From Taiwanofungus camphoratus (taxonomy: Eukaryota > Basidiomycota > Agaricomycetes > Polyporales > Taiwanofungaceae), in NCBI GenBank assembly GCA_003999685.1, contig CP021222.1, forward strand, positions 2,170,001-2,234,000: 64,000 nucleotides of DNA, written 5' to 3'. Shown piece by piece: positions 38,675 to 48,531 of the stretch. Under the pieces are notes generated by a model. That model saw nothing but the letters and a program-made list of their open reading frames with translations, made no database searches and was not told the DNA's origin. The translations under genes were made by a program, and so were the position numbers. Each line of letters opens with the position of its first letter. The first letter of the stretch is position 1.

Positions 38675-41600
38675 ATGGTCAATGTTGCTGCTGAACGATT
38701 CCTTGCTGACCGCGCTGCACCCCTCTGCAGTCTCAATGTAGCAAAGTCTTTTGCTCAATTAACGTGAGTTCCTGGCCATGCTATCTCTCGCGATGTTGGG
38801 CCGATTGTCCATTTATTTCGTAGATCGACGGAAAAGAAGTATACACACCATGTCGGACAGGCATGTTGGGCTGGTCTCCGCATCATTCATGGCCAATGGA
38901 CCCCTCAAGCACAGAAGCTGTATGATCTACTAATTTTGACCTTCAGCGACAGAGGGAGGCTCGCGGACCTCGAAGGTCTCAAGCAGAGGTCAGCCCTGAC
39001 ACCAGAAGAATGGGAAGACCTGATGCAGTATACCAGTCAAGTGAATACCGACCTGCATAGAGGGGCGCTGTTCATCGGCGCCTGTTCCTGCTCAACACGC
39101 ACTTACCAGTGCTCGCCTGAATTTAGGTCCTGAGTAATCTAGTGAACTACAGATCCTTCGGCTTTACGAAGATTGTTCCACGCATTCGAGAAGACAGATT
39201 TGCTTCAGTCGTGGAAAACTCCGCGAACGTTGCGCAAGCGTCAGCTTTGTGGAACGAGGTGAGTAGCATGAGAGACTCCGACTATGCGGCTTCTAACCGC
39301 TCTGTCCAATCCAGCTAAAGGATCATATCTATCAAGTACTGCCCGAGTCAAGCAATTTCATCGGCAAGCGTCATCTTGGACACGTCTCTAACTACTACCT
39401 GGGCGATCCCATTCTGGATGAGGAAGTCGCCGCGGTCCAGGCAGCTGCTGAAAAAATAGGCATTGATGTTCTGAACACGCGGTAAGATTCAAAATGGTAC
39501 TTGTGCTAATGCGTCTGCTCATTCTGGACCTGCAGAGTGAGGAAGAACGGCCCGGACGATTTTACTCTCCTTGTCGCCTCGGCCAATTTACAGCGAACCT
39601 CGCTACATGAAATTAAGATCCTCGACAAAGGGGCGAAGTTGTCTGTCGAATACGGTGACTTCGCAGAGCCGCTGAAGAAGGCAGCAGCAGCTCTCAAAGA
39701 GGTATGGTCAAGGGATGCCTGATGTCTTTCAATCATAACCCTGCGGAGTAGGCCAAGAAGTACGTTGCGAACGATCACCAAGCCGCCATGCTTGACGGTT
39801 ACATCGAATCGTACGTCGACGTCACGATAACTGCGAGAACGAGTCCATCTTACGTCGCAAGTTGTGAACAGTTTCGAGACGGGATCCATCGAAGCACACA
39901 AGAAGGGATCGGTTGAATGGGTGAAGGATGTCGGTCCTGTCGTCGAGAGCTACATCGGCTTCATCGAGACGTATGTCGATCCGTATGGAGGCCGTGCGGA
40001 ATGGGAAGGTGTGTCCTCGTCCATATTCTTGATTCATGTGTAACCCGTCGTATTCGCACCTTCAAAGGCTTCACCGCCATTGTCAACAAGCAGCTGAGTA
40101 CGAAGTATGACAAGCTTGTCAACAGCGCACCAAAGGTTCTCGAATCGATGCCTTGGGGTAAGGACTTTGAAGTAGACGTCTTCAAAAAGCCCGACTTCAC
40201 CGCACTGGAAATCGTGACCTTTACCACGGGAGGCAGGTCATTTCCCGGTGTGTGAATACGGAGGTTTGACTTGCTGATCCAGGTATTCCTGTGGGTATCA
40301 ACGTACGTAACCGGTCGTTGTCACTAATTTTTTATATAATGAGCTTTTCGCAATCGGAGCGTTCATAGATTCCGGTATGACTTACGCTTTCTCTATTAAT
40401 TTGGATAGTTCAATCCTTACCCAGTCGATAGAACTACAATGAAATTCGAGAAACCATCGGTTTCAAGAATGTCTCCTTGGCTGTACGCTGACTATGCCTC
40501 TCCCACTCATTCATCCCAGTCCGCTGATGGTCTATGTTTTAGAATATCCTTGCAGCCAAAGCTCCTAGTAGGCGTACCTCGCGTACCTAACGGACTTATC
40601 CTGAAAAGTTATTGTACTCGTACAGATGAGGAGCTGACTTTCATTCACCCTGACGATGCCGAGATTTACAATGCCTGGGATTCACGCGCGTTCGAGCTTC
40701 AAGTGGCTAACCACGAGCTGCTTGGACACGGCAGCGGCAAGTTATTCCAAGAGAACGCGGACGGGTCAAAGAATTTCGACCCATCGAAGGTCAGCTCACC
40801 GTCCACTTCATTATGTTGTTAGTGGGGGCTCAGCTATTGATCGTCCAAGATAACCAATCCGCTCACAGGAAAGCCAGTGTGAGTCCTTGGACAGATATGA
40901 TAGTTGTCAGCCATGAAGCGTCTTGCTAACTATGCCATTACTTTCGTGAAGTTCTTCTTGGTACAAGCCTGGTCAGACTTATAGCTCTCTGATCGGCGAA
41001 GTGTCCTCTTCCATGGAGGAATGCCGTGCGGAAGCTACTGCTCTGTTCCGTAGGTATCCGTTGCAGTATCGTGTCATCTTCAATCTCTCTCATCACACCA
41101 CATTGAAGTCGTGAGCAACCAAGAGATTCTCAGGATATTCAATGTACGTCTCTTGCCCATTTATTTATGGATTGATCAACTATGAGTGAGTTCCAGTATG
41201 TCAGCCAACAAGACGTTGAAGACATTCAATACGTTACTTTCTTGATCATGGCGCGCGCCGGGCTGCGAGCACTCGAGTTTTATGATCCTGCAACTAAAAA
41301 GCATGGTCAAGCGCACATGCAAGCTCGGTCCGTCGCTTTGTTTTCCGATGACGTAGTGTTATTGGTATTCAGCTGGTATCGCATGGTGTAGGCTGGGCAT
41401 CACGCAGTTCCTTGTCAAGTCAGGCATTGCGTACCTTGAAGAGATCCGCCGTGCAGATGGGACGTTGGAGAATCTCTACATCCGAGTACGTGATCTTGCA
41501 CGACTCTGGCATCATGCTTCGTCTGATCTGTCTTGATCATAGGTAGATAAGCAGAAGGTCCTCTCCCAAGGTCGCGATGTGGCGGGAAAACTCCTTGTCG

Positions 41601-41911
41601 AGTTGCAAGTGCGCAAGAGTACTGCAGATGGCCCTGGTGCACGCGCGTTCTATACCGAGTTTACAACGCCTCTCCCTGGGTGGGATGGTGATATTCGCGA
41701 CATGGTGCTCAAGAAAAAGCTGGTAGGTGTCTGACTTCATTCCGCACATATGTATCTGTTGTATGAATTTGCTCACCGTTGTGTCACCGTGCAGCCACGA
41801 AAAATCTTCGTACAACCAAACACATTCATTGTGGATGGTGAAGTGGTGCTGAAGGAGTACCCGCTCGCGCCCGCGGGCGTCATAGAGAGCTTCGTTGAGC
41901 GACAGCTCTAA
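38675..41911 (+). CDS. dipeptidyl peptidase III (metallopeptidase M49)
   Basis: Cytosolic zinc exopeptidase that removes dipeptides from the N-terminus of short peptides. It starts [17 protein letters not shown], the family N-terminus. The M49 zinc motif HELLGH is at 40712-40729 and the second motif EECRAEA at about 41016-41036; the intermediate E and H ligands are all there. Other family blocks seen are [55 protein letters not shown] and IPNYNEIRE. About a dozen small introns. The end is [11 protein letters not shown], stop at 41911. It looks whole and of normal length. Confidence 0.95.
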
Positions 41912-42369
41912 TCGTTTTAGCCTTCCGAATTGACGGGTTCTGCCTCACGATAGAAGGGCCAGATAAGTCCGCACTTCCGAATCTGTCTTCGTTGGGTCTG
42001 AACAGGGCTGAAGAGGTCATAGCTTGTCATGCGTACCTTAACGAGCATATCCAAAAAGAAAATGCGATTGTATTATACCATTGGTCCATGTCAATGTGAG
42101 TAGACTACGGAGTTGCATATCTGCTTTGTGTACTACTATACTTGCGCTACAATGCAATGTCTATATCGATTGGTAGGTGTCCTGTTACATTATATGCAAG
42201 ATACTGCAGTCTATGTCGCCAGCAGCTGCTTGGGCTACAGGTACTGTGGAGATAGTGCGGGCTGGTCATCGTAAAGCCGAGCAGACCGTCGAGGGAGATA
42301 GAGCTCAGAAATAGTAGGTGTGAGAAAGAATGCGAGAGCCAATAAATAGATGAAGCAAAATAGTGATCG
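41912..42369. other. convergent 3' region of DPP3 and PTC7-like genes
   Basis: 458 bp between two stop codons. It should hold both 3' UTRs; no gene or strong hairpin was noticed. Confidence 0.45.
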
Positions 42370-44102
42370 CTACGGCGTCTCACGCACGAGTGCAACTACA
42401 ACCGTAACACTTAAATGCCATCTTGTTATCAGTACCCGAAGCTAGGCTTGGAGGTAAGTGAACTCACTCGTCCATTTTCTGGGGACAGATGAGGGTATAC
42501 ATGTCAGCCTCGCTCATCAAACGATACTCGGGCCAGCCAGTTCAAGCAAGGTATAGAACTCACTCCACCGCGAAAATACATTCCCTCCCGTGCGGCCGCT
42601 CTTTCAAATGGGCTCACCCGCGTCTTGTTCGCCATGCAGAGTCGCGCGTAGTCCACAATGCGTTCCGCTATTGTTTGGACCATTTGGTCTTCACTATTCT
42701 CTTTCTCCTACGTGCGAGTTACAAATTTCTCCTTTAGAGCAACTTTCAACAAGGAAAACACTCACTTGCACCGCCTGTTCCCAATGTTGATGTCGTTCTA
42801 GTGATGGAGCGACCGCGAATTGACGGGAGACGAGAGAGCATATCGCGAGCAGCTCTGCCGGGAATACGTTATCTGACAGACCATCCGTCTGTAGCGGGAG
42901 ACGCGATTATAATTCAAAAAGACTGTAGTGTGAGTGGGTAGGAATGAACGTACATAGGCCAGCACTATGTCACCATCGCGGAGCTTGGTCTCGTAGGTTT
43001 CAGCATCGCGTGGTGAGTCAATACAAGCACGGGAGAAACGGGGCGTTGACGTTGGGAGTTTAGATAGCTGTCTGTGAACGGCCGGAGTAAGGATACCAAA
43101 TGGAGTCCAAATAATGAAGGCAAGTGTAACATACTTTGGGCAGTTGAAGAAATGCTGCTGAACGCGTTGCTGGTAGATAACAGCGGAGGAGCGGATGATG
43201 GAGAACCCACTGTCTCCTAGACTGCACCGGAGAATGTCAGCCAGCCGACGCGGGAGCACGGGGGAGGGGAACCTGCTTCGCAGCGCGGAGAACGCCCGAC
43301 GACGCATTCAGTGTGAGCAGGCATGCTGTGCTGGACCCTGTAAACGGGAACATCACGCGGACACAGCGGATTCCGCTCCACCACAATGAGCGCTTGACAA
43401 CGAAGACATGCGAGTCAACTGACCAGCCTGTACCGCCCGCTCGCGCAGAACACCGCCGTGCGCAAGCTCCAGGCACTCCGCGGGGTACAGCTCCCAGCCC
43501 TCGACCTGCTCGCGCTCCTCATATTCTTGCATGGGGTCTGTTTCAGGCTCGCCTGCCCAAGAGTCTTTGGCGTAGCGGTGGGCATGGTACATGAGTGCCT
43601 GAGAAAACATCGAGGGATCTACCCCAGAGTCTACCCAACCGCCGACACCATCGGCGATGCCTATTGAAACACCCTTCGTACGACGGCGCGAGAAGCGACA
43701 GAACGAGACAAATATCAGCGGAAGCCAAAGAAATAAATATGTATAGCCTACAGATTGACTGCGCATCTGCGAGTAAAACAACGTAAGGTCGAAAACACGA
43801 ATGGTAACTTGATACAGGTTCATATAACTCACCTCTTGGACATAGAAAAAATCCTCGCCAATCCGATTACCCATAGCTGAGTGAAACCTAGACATCGTTT
43901 CTTCCCTCCACCCACTGATTTCACTGTCAGATGGGAATGGTTTCGACTTTATTCGGCGAGCGTGAGGCTCTGGAGGCTTGCCTGCCCAACTGGCTCCAAC
44001 ATGGAAGCGGTAGGATCTAGGGAGTGATGAAACGGAGCGAGTTTGGAACCTTGCGGGGTGACAAGCCTGGGGAATGCGTGAAACCGACTGTGTGAAGCCC
44101 AT
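42370..44102 (-). CDS. PTC7/PPTC7-type mitochondrial PP2C phosphatase
   Basis: Mn/Mg-dependent Ser/Thr phosphatase, in yeast acting on coenzyme Q synthesis and mitochondrial metabolism. It starts MGFTQSVSRIPQACH with an Arg-rich presequence. The PP2C motifs are GEDFFYV (first metal Asp), GIADGVGGWVDSGVDPS, AANLGDSG, TYETKLRDGDIVLAYTDGLSDN and a last Asp in KMDDVTVVVALVRE. The final exon starts near 42405 and stops at 42370. Two introns before GVADGVGG-type motif II (43832-43767 and 43751-43674) surround a 15-nt exon coding MRSQS. All three pieces are multiples of three with no stop, so every splice choice keeps the frame. The second intron would code for a hydrophobic segment. Removing both introns gives the best family fit. 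Confidence 0.88.
43674..43832 (-). other. frame-preserving intron / microexon / intron cassette in the PTC7-like gene
   Basis: Intron A is 66 nt (43832-43767, GTGAGT to CGCAG), the microexon is 15 nt (43766-43752) and intron B is 78 nt (43751-43674, GTAGGC to CGAAG). None contains an in-frame stop. Intron B translates to a stretch with LFLWLPLIFVSF followed by RRRTK, which is like a transmembrane helix with a basic stop-transfer tail. Confidence 0.8.
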
Positions 44103-44738
44103 GGATAGGAATGAGAAATGTATAGTAGGTTTACGGTGAGCACCAACTCGGAACCAACTCGGATAAGTAAATGGGAGGTCACGTGGCGCCCTAATTTGTA
44201 TCAGGCACTCGATCAGTCGAAGTTCCTTACTCGTAGTCGTCTCACTTGCTAGAAATGCAGGTCGCAGTTATACTATCAGTAAATCTGTGGCACGCATGCG
44301 CAAAGGTTTGTCTGAAGCGGCCACAGGCTGCAATTAAGTAGTACAACTGATGCATTCGGAAAGTCTTCCTGAATACAGGCTGATGCCCTAGTATCTTCAT
44401 CGTATCAGAACTGCCTCTGGATTCAAGTGCATCATGGAATCTCGTTGGAAGTGATTTCCTGTAATATCTAAATCTCCGCTCACGTATTATTATCCGCTGG
44501 TCTCCCCGATGATAATCAAAGTTTCATTTCGTCAGAAACCCTAGAAAAGAGCCCATGTGTGAACTTAGTACAGTATGGTTCATTGCACTGTTTCGCAAGA
44601 CAATTCCTTCTATCTCGTCGTGGTCATCCTTCTACTTCGCCATCTTGACAATTAATCAAAATTCTGTTGTGTATCAACAAATTATGACTATACAACAGCA
44701 TTATACAATACCTATTCATTATAGCGAGAACTACTGTA
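44103..44738. other. upstream region of the PTC7-like gene
   Basis: 636 bp between the PTC7-like start and the stop of the next minus-strand gene. The right half is AT-rich, and one 99-codon plus-strand frame overlaps the next gene without any domain. No gene is called. Confidence 0.45.
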
Positions 44739-47066
44739 CTATTGTCCGCTCCACCCCTTCCAGTCAAATTGTTTATGGCCCCGTTGCCCGCCCCTTCCTC
44801 TCTCGACCAGCGTCTTCGCCTTACCCTTCCCATCACCTCCTGCTGTTCGCTTGACCGCATCCTGAATCTCGGAGTTAGCGGTTCTTGTGCTGGACGCACG
44901 CATCAACGTCGGCAGTGTTACTTGCGTACTGCTACTGGCAAGTTTCCCATTCCGAACTCCATCTTTCGGCTTTGTCTTTGAAGCCGGTTCCGCACGGCGA
45001 CATGATGGAGGCAGCGCGGGCACCTTCAGTGTTGATATGGGCCTGAGGGGACGGCTCATTTTCGCAGATGTTTGCGTTTGCACGACTTCTCTTGTTCCTT
45101 TCGGGGACTTCGGGAGAGCCATGGCAGGTGCAGCGTTGGATGGCCCTGCGCTCGGGAGTTCGCTGACAGTCCTCCTTGCATTCTCCTCAATACCCGATTT
45201 GCGCATCTGCGCACTCCGGGAAAACGGATTCGAGGATATCGACCTACCGCCCTCGGCATCTGTCTTTTTCTCTGCAGCGCATGGCGCGGTCCCCGCTTCA
45301 ACCCGCATTTGCACCAACCCGATCATGCTCTTCACTGCCTGCTGTGCGCGTGCGCTCTTCCGCGCGTCGTCTACCCGCAGCATCTCCCCATCGACAACAG
45401 CGCCGGCGATCCGCCGGCGCTTGCGCCTACCTTCGGCCCCAATGTGTGCATCATTAGCCTTGCCTTGGCTTGGAGAAGTAGGGAGAGTGCCCCAAGCAGG
45501 CGGGGGACGAAACAGCATGTACGGATCCGCGACAGGTAAGACTGAAGGGTAGGGTAGTGGCTCAAGCTTAGCCCTAGCCTTCACGGACTCCCCCGCCCAC
45601 CGTTTTGGCTGACCCAAAACTGACGATGGACCCGAGGAGTCTGGAGAAACCGTCCTTGGGACAGCACCATAGAAGCGCAAAGCCGAATGACGGTCTGCGT
45701 GAAGGGTAACTTCTGTGGTTGCTGCAACACTTTGGAGGCTTTGTGATGTTACGTCCTGCCCTCTCGTGTCTTCCACATCGTAATCATCCTCATCTTCCCC
45801 TTCCCCTTCCCATGAGACAACTTCCTCGTCCTCATCCTCTTCGAATTCCTCATCTGACCAGTGGTTCTCTGAGCCGCTCCCTCCTTCATCAGTACTGCAA
45901 GGGTAATCGTAGCCACATTCTGAGTAGCTGGGTGAAGGAGGCCTCAAAGGTTCATATGGTAGAAATACGTCCATCCGCCTGCGTGAGATAGGCAGGTGCT
46001 CTGAGCACTTGTCCACGTCCGGGACTTGCCACCTTTGAGCGTCAGATTTCATGTAATGAAGGCCTTTTACATGGATCATAAAGGGCTTTGAATTCGAGAA
46101 GAGAACATCTGGGGCAGAAGTCACTTGAGAGAGGTGGGACAGGGAAGCTGATAGGGAGGCAGGATGAAAGAGTGCGGTATCGCGGCTGGGTTGGAACGGA
46201 CTGGCAACGCGTTGCTGACAACGCGTGCCCCTCACATCTTATCGGCAGCAATTCCAATACATTAGATTGGTCAGGTCCTGTGCCACAATCGAGCTGTGCT
46301 CACCTACGACACTCAGTAGAGGAAACTTGGTGAGAGAATTGAAGATTTTGTTCCCGACATTCATGCAATTTCTTAAGCTGAGCATGCGTAACCCCCAAGG
46401 GCCTCTCCTCGGCCTCGTCAGGATTCCGCCCAGCTGTTCTTCATCTTCTGCAAAGACCAATGTTTTCGACAGCCTACTTATGCCCCATGCACTGAGTGCC
46501 GTCCCACTGGCGTCGAATGCACACAGTCCATGAAGTACTCTAAGTTCTACCACGGTATCATCCGTTAGCCCGCCGCAGCCGGGAAGCTCGAGCACCGTTA
46601 GAAGCGCAAAGTCGGGCGTAGATGGAATGCGCTGGAGCAGCGGGAGGTGGACATCAGACAGCGGGAGTGTGTACGTACGAAATGCAGGTGGCAGAGCCCT
46701 GTATATTTGAATGATGCACGCCCAGAGGCGAGGATCGACTTGAGACAGGTCAAGCTCCTCATCAGCCCGGTAGGACGGGATAAGAGCGCGGAGAATATCA
46801 TATGCCCCGGGTGATTCAGGGAGTTGGTACAGGATGCGGGCGACACCGAGAGAGTGGACCTGGTCAGGGTGTTCAAGAAGCTTCTTTATGCAGAAATAGG
46901 CGAGAGAGGGGACATAAGAAAGGGTACACGGGGCTGTAGAGTCACCCGTTGTCTTATAAGGAGGCGGGACAGGCGCAGATGGAAGGGCATACTTGAGGAT
47001 GGTCGTACAGGCATCATCAGACGCGAGGGTTGCTCTTGGTTGCCAGAGTAGAATAGGTTTGTTCAT
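44739..47066 (-). CDS. hypothetical LRR protein with a long acidic and basic disordered tail
   Basis: About 740 residues in two main exons. The start is MNKPILLWQPRATL (47066). The first 270 residues have leucine-rich repeat character: LLTVLELPGCGGLTDDTV, LHGLCAFDASGTALSAWGI and LRMLSLRNCMNVGNKIF, like those of F-box/LRR proteins, with no F-box seen. An intron of about 65-70 bp (46322-46250) joins FPLLSVV to DVRGTRCQQ, keeping the repeat pattern. The second half is disordered: an acidic run (EEFEEDEDEEVV, about 45870-45780), a basic NLS-like RRKRRRIAG, and a Gly/Arg/Lys-rich end KQFDWKGWSGQ. A nuclear role is likely. It shares a 129-bp divergent promoter with the DNAJC9-like gene. I do not recognise a named orthologue. 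Confidence 0.75.
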
Positions 47067-47121
47067 CGAACCTCGGTATCAATGTCTGTTGGTCGTTTCC
47101 TGGGCATTCCGCTCATGAAAT

Positions 47122-47176
47122 ACGCGTGCACGCGTCTACGCGTCCGCGCGTTCTCACGTGTCACGCGTTGACGCGT
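47122..47176. promoter_or_regulatory. cluster of five MCB (ACGCGT) boxes in a bidirectional promoter
   Basis: ACGCGT occurs at 47122, 47130, 47138, 47163 and 47171, all in 55 bp. It is palindromic, so it faces both genes. A CACGTG box sits among them at 47155-47160. In yeasts ACGCGT is bound by MBF (Mbp1/Swi6 or Cdc10/Res) for G1/S transcription. The last box ends 20 bp before the DNAJC9-like ATG. Confidence 0.75.
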
Positions 47177-47186
47177 CTTGACCATT

Positions 47187-47198
47187 ACCGCCACCATG
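47187..47198 (+). promoter_or_regulatory. near-ideal Kozak context at the DNAJC9-like start
   Basis: The sequence CCGCCACCATGG directly frames ATG 47196, with A at -3 and G at +4. It settles the start and suggests efficient translation. Confidence 0.7.
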
Positions 47199-48337
47199 GA
47201 CGACCGCGGGGACCCAATCTCACAGTTCTTCCCTGATGCAGAGTCTGTCGACCTCTATGAAGTGCTCTCCGTGAAGCGCGATGCCAACTCCGACGAGATC
47301 AAGAGAGCGTATCGTCGTCTTGCACTCACCCACCATCCTGATAAACACACCACCGCCAGTGACTCTGCCAAAGCGGACGCGTCCCTCAAGTTCCAACAAA
47401 TCGGATTCGCGTATGCGGTACTTTCTGATGAGAAGAGAAGGAAGAGGTATGATGGATCGGGAAGGACGGACGAGGGCTTCGAGCTCTCGCCGGGTGAGGA
47501 TGGCTGGGAGGCGTATTTCGAAGAGCTATTCGACCGCGTCACGAAGGAGAAGCTCGATGAAATGAAACAACAGTATCAGGGTACGTGATTTTTTATATGT
47601 CTGTATTGTACGGCTCTCAGCTCGATGTCGCAGGCTCGCTTGAAGAGACGGAGGATCTTAAGAAGGCATATATCGATACCGGTGGCTCAATAGACGAAAT
47701 CATGATGCACATCCCTCACTCAACACATGAAGACGAGGCTCGCTTCATAGTTTCTATATCCGACCTCATTCGCAAGGGGGATCTTCCATCACTACCAGCC
47801 TGGGAATCTGGTATCAAGGACGAGAAGGCAAAATTTGTCCGCAAGAAGCAGAGCCAGAAGGAGGCAAAGGAAGCAGAGGAGTTGGCAAAGGAGCTCGGTG
47901 TTTGGGATGAGTTCTATGGAAGCGGTAAGCCAAGTTCGAGGAAAGGCCGTGGAAAGGGAAAGGGGAAGGCCAAAGAACAGGATGGAGGGGCATCCGAAGA
48001 GGACCATTCTGCCCTCCAAGCTCTGATACAGAAAAAGAAAAAGAATATGGATGGCTTCTTCGACAGTCTCGCTGCGAAGTATGCCGAGCCGCAGACGAAA
48101 GGAAAGAAGGGAAAGAAACGAAGTAAAGCTACGGAAGGGGATGACGCCGGAGAGGAGCCGCCGGCAAAGAAATCGAAGAAAGATGTCCTGGAGCCGCCCG
48201 ACATAGGCGACGAAGAGTTTGCAAAGTTGCAGCAGAAACTATTTGGGGACAAGACAGCATCCGATGGCGGTGATACCGGGACTTCTGCAAAAAGGACAAC
48301 ACGGGCGCGAACCACCAAAGCGAAGAAGGGCAAATGA
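47196..48337 (+). CDS. DNAJC9-like J-domain protein, probable histone H3-H4 co-chaperone
   Basis: Two exons, 47196-47580 and 47634-48337, give 362 residues. The J domain is N-terminal (residues about 17-85): LYEVLSVKRDANSDEIKRAY and the HPDK tripeptide are present, followed by FAYAVLSDEKRRKRYD. The following helical region (GWEAYFEELFDRVTKEKLDE, then SLEETEDLKKAYIDTGGSID and RFIVSISDLIRKGDLPSL) matches the histone-binding part of DNAJC9, including the conserved KxAYxxxxG-type block. The C-terminal half is very Lys-rich and disordered with NLS-like KKKKKN and PPAKKSKK, so the protein should be nuclear. DNAJC9 feeds histones to chromatin and recruits Hsp70 in S phase, which fits the MCB-rich promoter. 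Confidence 0.88.
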
Positions 48338-48531
48338 GTGCCTCATACACCAGGCATACGTCTCACTTCCTGTCTCTCATGTCGTACCATCACTTTCTAC
48401 TTTGTCTGGTCTGTATCTTAGCTTTTTTGAGCTCGATGTTTTAAGTATATACCGTAACCTAGCAAGTCCGGATGTATGTAGCCGTCAGTGTGAATAGAAT
48501 ATATCCATAGTACCTCTGCGAAGATATAAAG

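Noticed and set aside
44887-45552. 221-codon plus-strand frame
   Set aside because: Antisense shadow of the LRR/acidic gene, with no homology of its own.
47791-48333. open minus-strand frames opposite the DNAJC9-like gene
   Set aside because: Shadow frames caused by the Lys-rich codons of the real gene.
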